DNA of 57,525 nt from an uncultured Bacteroides sp. (GTDB lineage: Bacteria; Bacteroidota; Bacteroidia; Bacteroidales; Bacteroidaceae). Position numbers and translations under genes: made by a program. Positions 47,801 to 55,578 of this stretch are shown in pieces. The notes beneath the pieces are model-generated. The model was given only the letters and a program-made list of their open reading frames with translations, had not been told where the DNA came from and did not search any database. The DNA is taken from contig CALUJK010000110.1 of assembly GCA_944320945.1 (NCBI GenBank), positions 1-57,525 on the forward strand. Reading direction: 5' to 3'. Position 1 is the stretch's first letter, and each line of letters begins with the position of its first letter.

Positions 47801-47867
47801 CTATAATAAAACAAGCCGTAAATGCCATCAATACGGCTATGGGACGGCGTATAAGGAAATCTATCAT
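44802..47867 (-). CDS. RND-type efflux permease, first subunit
   Basis: A 1021-residue inner-membrane transporter of the HAE1/AcrB-like group. It begins MIDFLIRRPIAVLMAFTACF with the usual RRP motif. Helix 4 has LILALGMMIDSSIIVTENIS with one Asp, followed by RRACVTGTNEVITPMLSSSLTTIAVFMPL, a standard RND block. Helix 10 has GLIVTCGIIINDSILKIDAI and the following RRRLRPIIMTSLTTILGMVPL. It starts inside the adaptor gene (4-base ATGA overlap) and is followed by tolC, so adaptor, permease and channel form a standard tripartite pump. The pump is unusual in having a second permease gene and in its place within the NVEALA operon. Confidence 0.92.
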   Translation of the reverse strand: MIDFLIRRPIAVLMAFTACFIIGLVTYFTLPVSLLPDIAIPEITVQISAKNTSARELENTMAKPLRQQLIQVAHLENLNSETRDGSGIIRLEFDYGTNTDLAFIEVNEKIDAAMNNLPKDTERPRVVKASATDIPVFYLNLTLKGEESQEKFLNLCNLADNVIKRRIEQLPEVAMVDMTGTVKRELQVVPDPNKLLTSGLSIEDLEKALNRNNVEPGSMTVRDGYYEYNIKFSTLLRTEDDVRNILINKDGRILRLGDLCEVDVVPSEEKGISMCNGKRAVTLAVIKQGDENMDVMKKAIYRTVRNMSESYPDIDFHINRNQTELLDYTISNLQQNLSLGFLLICLITMLFLGDVKSPFIIGLSMVVSLVICFLFFYLFKMSLNIISLSGLILALGMMIDSSIIVTENISQYKERGYSLRRACVTGTNEVITPMLSSSLTTIAVFMPLIFISGIAGALFYDQAFSVTVGLMVSYFTGIILLPVLYLLVYRTGIRKRACFSRIHIPNPLKEHTLDRFYDKGIEWVFSHKKISLLFCGISLPLCVFFFYFIEQERMPQIEQNELLVRIEWNENIHLDENIVRVNTLSSIIKDAAIEQTAEIGQQNYLLNNEQALSTSETELYLKTEKSEDIEPLQDQIYHWLKNTYPLASVTFAPSETTFEQLFVTGEADVEAELYARNREKELPIGALQEMEQKFATFTDRAPTGIAFENQLNIRILHEKLLIYNVSYDELYRVLKTALKENEVTMLHSYQQYLPINIVGEELTVNKILQQTLVQTLPNAKGETTYIPIRDLLEVTLTEDLKTITAGRNGEYIPFRFYDVKNAPALMQSVKKEVDKSDEWDVGFSGSFFSNQQMINELAVILFISILLMYFILAAQFESFLQPLIVLLEIPIDLAFALLLLWLCGHTLNLMSAIGLIVTCGIIINDSILKIDAINELRKRGTPLLDAIHEAGRRRLRPIIMTSLTTILGMVPLLFSFDMGSELQKPLSIAMIGTMAIGTPVSLFIIPLIYWYIYKDKKESHD

Positions 47868-48940
47868 CTCTGTTCTTTATTCTCGATTATTTTTACTTCG
47901 GCTTCATGTGCCAAGTTTACGTTGCCGGTTACAATGATTGTATCCCCTTCCTGTAGCCCGTCCGCAATACTGTAACACGTCGCATTTTCTAATGCCGTAT
48001 GCACATAGTTCCACTGCGCTTTTCCGTCATGCAGGGTAAAAACTACCTGTTTGCCAGACCGTAATACAACGGCACTCTTCGGTATCACCAACTGTTGTCC
48101 CAGTGAGCGTTGTACATTGATACGTACATTCATTCCACTGAATAATTTCTTTGAACCGTAAACAGCTGCTTTGACCTTGACTATTCCCTCATCATTTACT
48201 ATCGGATTGACTTGTATGATACGTCCCTCACATTGTGCCTTGGCATTGGCGTATGGAGTTACAACTACCTTATCTCCCACCTTTACGAACGGTAACTCAC
48301 TTTCTAGTATTGTGAAATCTACTTCCATATTTTGGGTATCCATAACCGTACAAAATACCTCCGTTGTATTTAGCTGATTGAAAGGTTTCGAGAAAAGATT
48401 GGCTACTATCCCGTCGAAAGGTGCCGTCAATGTAGCATGTTCCTCTTCGTAACATGCCAATTCATAGGCTATTTTACAACTATTGTATCCACTTTTTATG
48501 GCTGCCAGTTTCATCACTTCCTCCGGCACCCGAGAATGGTCATTGGCCGGAAATCCTTGTCCTATCAGAATGTCTTGCATTTCCAGTTGTGCCTGTTCCA
48601 TCGCGTTCTTGGTACGAGCCACCTCGTTGGACAGACGGAATCTGTCAAGTTCGGCCAGTTTTTGTCCACGGTGAACCTTGTCTCCGTTCTTTACATGGAT
48701 TTTTGCCAATATACCTGCTGTTTCAAAACGTAAATTGGCCTCTTCTTTGGCCCTTACTTTTCCGTTACTTACCAGTTCATGGGAAAAATCACGGCGGGTC
48801 AGCACCTCAATGGTCACATGATTGCTGTCTGTGGGCAGTACTGTCGTTACCCCTTGTTCATCTTCTTGGGAATGTTTCGAACAGGCAACCGTCAACATCA
48901 TAGTCGTTATATACAAACATAGTCTTATTGTTTTTTTCAT
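47864..48940 (-). CDS. RND periplasmic adaptor lipoprotein (HlyD/AcrA-like)
   Basis: A 358-residue adaptor linking the RND permease to the outer-membrane channel. The N-terminus MKKTIRLCLYITTMMLTVACS has a lipobox with Cys20. Barrel-sandwich halves read VRAKEEANLRFETAGILAKIHVKNGDKVHRGQKLAEL and YEEEHATLTAPFDGIVANLFSKP; a short alpha-hairpin lies between. The beta-barrel part covers ~190-265 and the membrane-proximal part ~275-350 (LVIPKSAVVLRSGKQVVFT, ADGLQEGDTIIVTGNVNLA). It starts 4 bases after the O-antigen-ligase-like gene and overlaps the permease start, tying the pump to the upstream genes in one transcript. Confidence 0.9.
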   Translation of the reverse strand: MKKTIRLCLYITTMMLTVACSKHSQEDEQGVTTVLPTDSNHVTIEVLTRRDFSHELVSNGKVRAKEEANLRFETAGILAKIHVKNGDKVHRGQKLAELDRFRLSNEVARTKNAMEQAQLEMQDILIGQGFPANDHSRVPEEVMKLAAIKSGYNSCKIAYELACYEEEHATLTAPFDGIVANLFSKPFNQLNTTEVFCTVMDTQNMEVDFTILESELPFVKVGDKVVVTPYANAKAQCEGRIIQVNPIVNDEGIVKVKAAVYGSKKLFSGMNVRINVQRSLGQQLVIPKSAVVLRSGKQVVFTLHDGKAQWNYVHTALENATCYSIADGLQEGDTIIVTGNVNLAHEAEVKIIENKEQR

Positions 48941-48944
48941 GGCC

Positions 48945-50582
48945 TTATTTTTTATTCAGTTCATTCTTTATTTTTTCAATCTCTTTTCGCATATCCTTGG
49001 TTGCAGTAGACTCTACTTTGGGATTTTTGGTTAACACAATATGGATCATTTCTTGTAACTTTTGAGGCTGACTGAAGGTGGGCTCGGCATACAACTTGGC
49101 TAATAAATAATATGGATATATACGACTTGGTAAGCGGTGTACCGCTCTCCATAACCATTGTTCTGCTTCTTTGTAATTCCCTTCTTGCTGATAATTTTTC
49201 CCGATGATATTCAATACCATTGGATCACAACTTTTTCGGGATGCTAATTTCAATAGTTGGGTAGATATTTCTGTTTTATTTTGTTTATGCAATCCATGTC
49301 CGTATTCAAAAAGAAAATTTCCTCTATCTTTTAGCAAAGGAAATAATTTTTCATATTCTTTTTCTGCTGCTTCATAAGCCCCCATCCGGTAGAGTATTCT
49401 TGCATTGCCCCATTCGTAACAGGCTTGTTCTGTTTCTTTGTCTTTTTGTAAATGCAATCCACCCCACAAACAGATTATTATACCCACAGCCAACCATTCT
49501 GTTCGTTGTCCGCGCAGCATACAAGCTACTAATAATGCCGTTCCTGTCACAACAAATATGGGCAGTTGCAAGGGATATGATGAAAAAGCAAATATTGATA
49601 AAGACAGTAGTGCCCCCACTATTCCATATCTTTTTTTCTTCATTCCTGCGTAAATGCCTCCACCCATTGCAATCAGTACTCCCAATAAGCATGGCACTCC
49701 CCATTCTACTGCTATCTGTACGTATTCATTAAATGCATATTCCGGACTGCCTGCTACACGTTCCTCCCACGCTTCGTAATCACCTGCTGAGAAATACGCC
49801 TCTTGCGCATCTCCGTATGCAGCCGCAAAACTGCCGTTTCCATGTCCTGACCATGGCTGTTCGGCAATGGCATGACAAGCCATCCGCCACATAAAGAACC
49901 GCCCGCGTGCCGAATCCGGTTTCAACAGGAACAAACCGCTCCCCAACAATACTAATACACATACGCCACAGACAAGCCATGCCGTTGTCCGTTTCCGATG
50001 TTCACTCCATTGTCTTCTCCATTTTCCGCTCCATCCGGCATGGCAGGCATATACCCACAGACACGCCACCCCTGCCGCTATCCATGCGGAACGGCTCATG
50101 CCGGCGGGCAACACACATAGAAGCACTGCTCCCACCACACCGGCAGCCCGGCGAACTATCTTCTGACGGTTACCCAAATACTCGTGGAGACAAACAGGCA
50201 GCACCATCGCCAAATAGCCGGAGTAAGGACCCGGATTGAAGAACGAACCGGTCAGCAAGTACAGCGAATGCCCCGATGCCGTCCATCCAAACAGTTGTCG
50301 CCATCCCCACACCGCCTCTATGCTACCCATTACCAACAAGGCCACTGACAAAGGTACGACGGGCGAAACCGTCTCCCCGCGTTTCAGCAGAAAAACCGCA
50401 ACCGCCATGCAGGCTGCTGCAACCATCATCATCCGGTCTATCCACACCCATTGCCCGACCATCTCGCCTGCCGGTAGTTCCGGATAGGTGGGCAAGACGG
50501 GAGACAGCAGCGCAACGGCTGCCACTGTCAGCAGACAGCCGGCCGTTATCCGTCTGATATGTCCTTTGGGGGTTGATAGCAT
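48945..50582 (-). CDS. O-antigen ligase-like membrane protein with C-terminal TPR region
   Basis: A 545-residue inner-membrane protein. About ten helices fill residues ~10-370, with the long periplasmic loop of the Wzy/O-antigen ligase family (~215-300: GRFFMWRMACHAIAEQPWSGHGNGSF, then SPEYAFNEYVQIAVEWGVP). Residues ~385-520 read as TPR-like helical repeats (ARILYRMGAYEAAEKEYEKL, GKNYQQEGNYKEAEQWLWRA). Such proteins transfer glycans, but related sequences in peptide-associated loci may do something else. Base composition changes within the gene: 5' two-thirds GC-rich, 3' part AT-rich. It lies 10 bases after the transglutaminase gene and 4 before the adaptor. Confidence 0.8.
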   Translation of the reverse strand: MLSTPKGHIRRITAGCLLTVAAVALLSPVLPTYPELPAGEMVGQWVWIDRMMMVAAACMAVAVFLLKRGETVSPVVPLSVALLVMGSIEAVWGWRQLFGWTASGHSLYLLTGSFFNPGPYSGYLAMVLPVCLHEYLGNRQKIVRRAAGVVGAVLLCVLPAGMSRSAWIAAGVACLWVYACHAGWSGKWRRQWSEHRKRTTAWLVCGVCVLVLLGSGLFLLKPDSARGRFFMWRMACHAIAEQPWSGHGNGSFAAAYGDAQEAYFSAGDYEAWEERVAGSPEYAFNEYVQIAVEWGVPCLLGVLIAMGGGIYAGMKKKRYGIVGALLSLSIFAFSSYPLQLPIFVVTGTALLVACMLRGQRTEWLAVGIIICLWGGLHLQKDKETEQACYEWGNARILYRMGAYEAAEKEYEKLFPLLKDRGNFLFEYGHGLHKQNKTEISTQLLKLASRKSCDPMVLNIIGKNYQQEGNYKEAEQWLWRAVHRLPSRIYPYYLLAKLYAEPTFSQPQKLQEMIHIVLTKNPKVESTATKDMRKEIEKIKNELNKK

Positions 50583-50592
50583 ATTTTTTCAA

Positions 50593-52512
50593 TCAAATAA
50601 ATATCTGTTTTCCGTTTTCCATGTAGAAGCAACGCTCTTCCTTGCCACGCGTATGATTGCGTAGCCATAGCAACGCATTTCCCGGCACATTGTCATAGTG
50701 CAGTTCCAGCCCTGTTGCCTCCCGCTTTCCTAACGATTTCCATCCTTTTGTTCCGTCATGATAGAACAGTTCGTACACATCGCCCGGATGAATAAAATTG
50801 TCATCGTTGCGCGGAATCAATACACAGTGGTCTATCCAGGTCGGTTTTCCTAAATCGAATGTCAGTTTCTCTCTCCTGTGCGGCGACCTGTAGAAAGAAC
50901 TCCAGTCTCCATCGGCAATAGCTTGCAGCGATTTACGCTGGTAGTCATTCAGTCTGACACTCGAATGCAATGTATATTCTGTAATGGGGTGTGTCGCATT
51001 TTTGGTGTACATGTACCATTCTCCTATTTCAATCCGGAGAGAAGAGGGGGAATAATAGTGGCGGATGTATCTGAATTTCTTATGGATGTCAGGAATAACC
51101 GTGTAGACTTCAGGTGTATCTACGATCTGATACAACAGTTCGGCATCGCTGAAATCCTTACGGTTGGCTCCTTCTATTTTCACTCCGATGTTGCGGGCCA
51201 GAAACTCCGGATTGGTCCGCATGGGGTATTTGCGCGTAAGTACCGCTGCACTACGTTGAGTTGTATCTGGAATGAAGTACCTGATACTGTCTTTTCCTAA
51301 CAGGAAAGCATAGCCACAATATGCTATCGTGCCATTAGCCCGGGTACAGGGAAAGTAAATTGCATCCGGTTCCACATGTTTGAACATGGCCTTTTTCCCG
51401 GTTAGTGGTGCTATATCTATAAGTTTCATCTTTTCCCCCATAAACAAGCCCAGGTACATCCAATCCCCCTCAGCATTGCTCGGGAGGGATATTTTAGCGT
51501 GCATGTTTGGGAAATACTCGTTACTGACATCTTTCATAAGCGGATTCCGAAAAAACGCGGGAATTGATTTGTCGGTATACATGCCTTCGTATTTCTCTTT
51601 TTGCAAACTGTAACAGATGCGGTACACTTTCCCCTTTTTCCGTTGCAGGGCATCTCCGCCCCGTTTCAATTCTCGTTCGGTATAACTGAATGGCATAGCT
51701 AGGCCGGTCGTATCTATAATGGCTGTCCAGAAATGCCGGCTGTTATAGCTGGGAGACATCTCGTAGAAATCCGTGGCAATGGGAATCCCTACGGCACGCA
51801 TCACGTAGGTGGCTATGTCGCACTCTTCCCGGCAGTAACCGGAACGGGTATGCAGCAAATACAAAGCCCCGAAGTGTGGCAAGTCAAAGTCTTTGAAATC
51901 CCAAAATTTTTCAGCTTTTAAATAGTTTGCCATCAATCTGGCAGCCTCTACCACGTCACTGCCTTGGTAGAGCGAATCCAGCACCGGGGCATACCGCTCG
52001 TAGTAGATTCTCCGCCAGTTTTCAAACGGCTCATCGCCCACCCGGTAGGGCAGCACATATTCGCAGAAGTCTTCCCACGAATAGTGTTTGCTCCACGGAC
52101 GTTTTTTCCATGCCTCAAAAGCCAGATCTATATTCTCTATCAGCACATCGGCTTTGGCCACCTCTACATCCCGGATAAGAATCCCATTACGATAGTTAAA
52201 GCCTTTCCAACGCTTCATCAGTTTTTCGTCTACTTGGTCGTAAGGCTTTCTCCTTTTCCGTACCCTCCGCAGGCTGTCTATCTCCCATCCTCCATACGTG
52301 TGATGCGGTGTCATGTTGGCTATCAGGAAACGGGCAGCCTTGCTCTTTTCCCGGTCGCCCCGGTAGTGGTCAAGCACTTTCTGCAATTCCGCCCGATTCT
52401 CGCCGGCCATGGCCAGAGCGGTCTCTATCCGGGCTGATTCCCGATTCTGACAGGCCGCCAACAGCCACCCGATAAACGCTATTCCTATAATCTTATAATG
52501 TATATGTCTCAT
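50593..52512 (-). CDS. Transglutaminase-like domain lipoprotein
   Basis: A 639-residue lipoprotein (signal peptide IGIAFIGWLLAAC, Cys21). The transglutaminase/cysteine-protease-like core spans ~190-300 with Cys227 in SGYCREECDIATYVMRAVGI and His260 in SRHFWTAIID; an Asp seven residues on (267) is a possible third member of the triad. The C-terminal ~250 residues are beta-rich, with YSPSSLRIEIGEWYMYTKNA. Such folds cleave, crosslink or modify peptides. The start at 52512 (MRHIHYKII) gives a good signal peptide; an upstream in-frame ATG at 52551 does not. It lies 8 bases after the signal peptidase gene, so the two are cotranscribed. Substrate unknown. Confidence 0.8.
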   Translation of the reverse strand: MRHIHYKIIGIAFIGWLLAACQNRESARIETALAMAGENRAELQKVLDHYRGDREKSKAARFLIANMTPHHTYGGWEIDSLRRVRKRRKPYDQVDEKLMKRWKGFNYRNGILIRDVEVAKADVLIENIDLAFEAWKKRPWSKHYSWEDFCEYVLPYRVGDEPFENWRRIYYERYAPVLDSLYQGSDVVEAARLMANYLKAEKFWDFKDFDLPHFGALYLLHTRSGYCREECDIATYVMRAVGIPIATDFYEMSPSYNSRHFWTAIIDTTGLAMPFSYTERELKRGGDALQRKKGKVYRICYSLQKEKYEGMYTDKSIPAFFRNPLMKDVSNEYFPNMHAKISLPSNAEGDWMYLGLFMGEKMKLIDIAPLTGKKAMFKHVEPDAIYFPCTRANGTIAYCGYAFLLGKDSIRYFIPDTTQRSAAVLTRKYPMRTNPEFLARNIGVKIEGANRKDFSDAELLYQIVDTPEVYTVIPDIHKKFRYIRHYYSPSSLRIEIGEWYMYTKNATHPITEYTLHSSVRLNDYQRKSLQAIADGDWSSFYRSPHRREKLTFDLGKPTWIDHCVLIPRNDDNFIHPGDVYELFYHDGTKGWKSLGKREATGLELHYDNVPGNALLWLRNHTRGKEERCFYMENGKQIFI

Positions 52513-52520
52513 TATTATCG

Positions 52521-53411
52521 TTATTTTACCTTTTTCCCTATTCGGTTCCACCGCGTTTCATCAGTCAACGGGTCGGTCGATTTCCAGACTCTCCACACCC
52601 GTCCCACAATGAACGGCTCCGGCAGCAGTCCCCAGTAACGCGAGTCGCGAGAGTTGATTATCTTGTCACCGGACACGAAATAATAATTCTCCCGAAAGCG
52701 GTAACTGTTAATCAAACTGTCCCCCAGCCACACCGAATCCTTCCTCATCCGCAGTTTCTTTTTCTGCTCCCATTCTATCAGGTTCTTGTAAAGCACCGCA
52801 TGGCTCCGGTTCATCGCGATACAATCCCCTTTGCGCGGAATGTAAAGAGGCCCGAATTCCGCGATGCTCCAGCCCAGTTCCGGATTTTTCGGATAACTTC
52901 GGGTTACCATGCGCATTCGTTTCGCCTCTCCATTTTCCATGAGCTGTTGCAACTGGTTCTGTCCATCTTCGTGCCCTATTACTCCTTCCACGCCCCGCAC
53001 CCGGTAGTGTGCATTTCGTATCTCCAAGGTATCTCCCGGTATGGCAATGCACCGTTTCACATAATATTTCATGACATCAAACCCGATGCTGTCCCACCGC
53101 CCCGGATAAGGGAAGTTGAATACCAATACATCCTCCCGTTGGAATCTTCTCCATCCCGGCATCCGGTAAATATCCGTTTCCTCCCTTTTTAGGGCTTTGG
53201 TGATGTTAAACAAACGTGCCCCGCCGGAACATTTATCTACCAAGATGCGGTCACCTGCCAGTAAAGCAGGTTCCATCGAATCCGACGGAATCTTGAAAGA
53301 AGTTACAACAAACAGTTGCAACAGTTCCCCTATCAAAAGAAGCACACAGAGATAGAAAATGAGGTTCAATCCCTTGTTCAACCACTTCTGTATTGCGTTT
53401 TTAGATGGCAT
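52521..53411 (-). CDS. lepB: Signal peptidase I
   Basis: A 296-residue membrane serine protease that removes signal peptides on the periplasmic side. One N-terminal helix spans ~16-36. The catalytic Ser45 is in SDSMEPAL and the general base Lys119 in YYVKRCIAIPGDTLE; the conserved box YYFVSGDKIINSRDSRYWGLLP is near the end. Its insertions make it longer than E. coli-like short forms but usual for Bacteroidetes. It starts inside the last codons of the DUF1573 gene (11-base overlap). A housekeeping peptidase would not need to be in this operon, so it may serve substrates made here. Whether the genome has other copies cannot be seen. Confidence 0.92.
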   Translation of the reverse strand: MPSKNAIQKWLNKGLNLIFYLCVLLLIGELLQLFVVTSFKIPSDSMEPALLAGDRILVDKCSGGARLFNITKALKREETDIYRMPGWRRFQREDVLVFNFPYPGRWDSIGFDVMKYYVKRCIAIPGDTLEIRNAHYRVRGVEGVIGHEDGQNQLQQLMENGEAKRMRMVTRSYPKNPELGWSIAEFGPLYIPRKGDCIAMNRSHAVLYKNLIEWEQKKKLRMRKDSVWLGDSLINSYRFRENYYFVSGDKIINSRDSRYWGLLPEPFIVGRVWRVWKSTDPLTDETRWNRIGKKVK

Positions 53412-54276
53412 TACCGGACACTTTCAGTTTAATGGGAGATTCTTCCGCATTACAATACACCGTAATGGTTTTATTGAAATGTTCCGGTTGCTCTGCTTTG
53501 TAAGTCACTTGCAAGGCCGTACTTTCTCCTGGACGTACAGGCTCTTTTTCATACTCCACCGTGGTACAGCCACACGAAGTATTTATCATTTCTATAACTA
53601 ATGGTCGGGAGCCCGTGTTACTTAATATAAATGTTCCGGTTTGTTCTTGTCTCCAGTCGAATTCTCCTAAATTGATGGTTGTATGGTTAATGCTGGTTGT
53701 TGTCGTTAGTGCTGTAGAATAATTATTAGTTATAGTCTCTCCTTTGATTATTTTTAAATACAATTCTTTTATTCGTGGATTATAAATGGGATTACCAATG
53801 GCTATTACACGATGTTCCTTGTCTAACAAAAATGTTTGAAATCTTTCATCTTTTGGAAAATGATTTAGATGTTCGAAAGAACTGTTAGTATCAATGCATA
53901 CAGGATATTCAAATTCTACCCTCTTTAAAAAATGAATTAAATCATTTTTCCGTTGTGTCTGAAATATAAAAATCAAAGGAACTGTTTTTTGTGTTATTGT
54001 ATCAACTGCATGTATAAAATTTCCCCATTCGTCCAAACGTAATTTGCAACTCATACATCCTGTTGAATCAATATAGCTAAGAATGGTAAAATCGCCATTT
54101 TGCAAATGGACTTGCTTTGCGTTATATTTCTTACTGTAGCTAATAAATGATGTGTCATTAGGGAATTGGATTTGTACATTCTGCCAAGTCGATACAATAT
54201 CGTGTACTTTTTTATGCTCCAAATTTTGACATGAAAGCAGAGAAAGAAATAATATAGTATAAATTAGTTTTTTCAT
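53401..54276 (-). CDS. Lipoprotein with thioredoxin-like CxxC region and DUF1573
   Basis: A 291-residue lipoprotein (MKKLIYTILFLSLLSC, Cys16). Residues ~35-185 resemble a thioredoxin-like fold: FTILSYIDSTGCMSCKLRL supplies a CxxC pair (Cys74, Cys77), and LIFIFQTQRKNDLI and the cis-Pro-like region near ERFQTFLLDKEHRVI follow. Residues ~195-291 are a DUF1573 domain (FILSNTGSRPLVIEMINTSCGCTT). The fusion suggests a periplasmic thiol-disulfide role, which would suit Cys-rich peptides such as the NVEALA products; that link is inference. It overlaps its neighbours on both sides (4 bases upstream, 11 downstream), so translation is coupled. Confidence 0.8.
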   Translation of the reverse strand: MKKLIYTILFLSLLSCQNLEHKKVHDIVSTWQNVQIQFPNDTSFISYSKKYNAKQVHLQNGDFTILSYIDSTGCMSCKLRLDEWGNFIHAVDTITQKTVPLIFIFQTQRKNDLIHFLKRVEFEYPVCIDTNSSFEHLNHFPKDERFQTFLLDKEHRVIAIGNPIYNPRIKELYLKIIKGETITNNYSTALTTTTSINHTTINLGEFDWRQEQTGTFILSNTGSRPLVIEMINTSCGCTTVEYEKEPVRPGESTALQVTYKAEQPEHFNKTITVYCNAEESPIKLKVSGNAI

Positions 54277-55460
54277 TTGCGTAAATAGTATTTTATAATG
54301 ACAGGATTGTCTTCTTCCTTTATTTTACTCATCTTCTCTATTTCTGTTGGGGACATTAGCTTCGTATCTACTACTTGGTTGAGGTAATAAGCATCACAGA
54401 TACTAAGTAGTACATTGTCTTCTATTGCGAAACAAGGTTGCAACGTAAAAGATTCTACTACTTTCAAAAAATAACCTTTTTTTTGCTGTCTATTGTATAT
54501 GTAGTGTCCAATTAGATCGTTTCCTTCTCCTACAAGTATGTAAACATAATTCCTATTAAATAATTTTATCATAGGCATAGGAATTTTTGCTTCGCGTAAA
54601 AATCTTCCTCGTTCTTGCATGTCTTGTATAAGCCGAGTCCTTTTCTTGTTCGGTTGTGTCCCTTTTCCTTTATTTCTATCTCCTACTCCACTGCCGGGAA
54701 GTTCATCTTCATCAATGGTGTCTTGTCCAAAATCAAGATATATAATAGGAGTCAATGTCTTATGTTCTTTGTCTAACCGGTAAAAATAGTAATTAATGCC
54801 TTCTGGTATAAAAAATATCTCTTCTCCTTCCTGATAAAAACAATTCTGATACATGCCATTAGTTGAAGAAATGGTACCTGTGTACGAAATATTTTTAGTT
54901 TCTCCGGTTTTTATGTCCACTAATGCGACTTCTTGGTTTACCCAAATAGGTGGAATGGTGAATACATATTCTTCCGGGCTTAAGGCCAGCATCTTGTCAA
55001 AATAGAATTCCGGCTTGATAGTTCTTTGGGTTATAAAATTGAAATTCGGACTATAAGTATAGACTATTCCATAGGGATTCAGTAAGTCTATTCCGTTCAC
55101 GTATGGATTGATGTTCATGTCGACGGCCATTTGATATTCTTCCGGTCCTTCTCCTTTGACCTTATCAGAACAGCCAATGAATTTTCCTTTACCATTGAAT
55201 GTATATACCGTCTGTCTTTTCCGGCTATAAATAGCATATATGTCCATTTCCTTATTGAACACCGTTTTTTTCGGTGCACCGACTACAATACTGTCATTGG
55301 TTTCCAGCGGTATTATTTCTATTTTTTCGATGAAATCTGTAGCTTTGTTGATGGTAGCATGAATATTTACCGGAACGGTTTCTATGTCATCCGGCAATTC
55401 AACTTGTTTGGAAGAGCATGCGTAGCACAACAGTGTTAGTAAAAAAATCCAGTTTTTCAT
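54273..55460 (-). CDS. 6-bladed beta-propeller lipoprotein
   Basis: A 395-residue lipoprotein (MKNWIFLLTLLCYAC, Cys15) of the 6-bladed beta-propeller family often found beside NVEALA genes. Recurrent strands such as KIEIIPLETND, DIYAIYSRKRQTVYTFNGKG and GYFLKVVESFTLQP fit propeller blades; GEGPEEYQMAVDMNINPYVN is a conserved family segment. Function is unknown; binding of a ligand or peptide is plausible. A stem-loop ends 18 bases before its start, just after the first NVEALA gene. It overlaps the DUF1573 gene by 4 bases and is the first gene of the tight operon running to 39984. Confidence 0.78.
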   Translation of the reverse strand: MKNWIFLLTLLCYACSSKQVELPDDIETVPVNIHATINKATDFIEKIEIIPLETNDSIVVGAPKKTVFNKEMDIYAIYSRKRQTVYTFNGKGKFIGCSDKVKGEGPEEYQMAVDMNINPYVNGIDLLNPYGIVYTYSPNFNFITQRTIKPEFYFDKMLALSPEEYVFTIPPIWVNQEVALVDIKTGETKNISYTGTISSTNGMYQNCFYQEGEEIFFIPEGINYYFYRLDKEHKTLTPIIYLDFGQDTIDEDELPGSGVGDRNKGKGTQPNKKRTRLIQDMQERGRFLREAKIPMPMIKLFNRNYVYILVGEGNDLIGHYIYNRQQKKGYFLKVVESFTLQPCFAIEDNVLLSICDAYYLNQVVDTKLMSPTEIEKMSKIKEEDNPVIIKYYLRK

Positions 55461-55478
55461 AGCATATTGTAAAATTAC

Positions 55479-55527
55479 GAAGAAGATGTATTCCTGAATA
55501 TGTAATTGTCTTTAATACATCTTCTTC
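55479..55527 (-). promoter_or_regulatory. Intercistronic stem-loop between NVEALA gene 1 and its beta-propeller gene
   Basis: A perfect 14-base inverted repeat (55479-55492 with 55514-55527; arms GAAGAAGATGTATT and AATACATCTTCTTC) and a 21-base loop. The 3' edge is 18 bases before the beta-propeller ATG. The minus strand continues GTAATTTTAC, only a weak T-tract, so it could be a partial terminator, an RNA-stabilising end or a translational control. Confidence 0.65.
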
Positions 55528-55578
55528 TATTATATTAGTTAGCCATTTTATTGCGATATTATGTCTGTAAATATTTCA

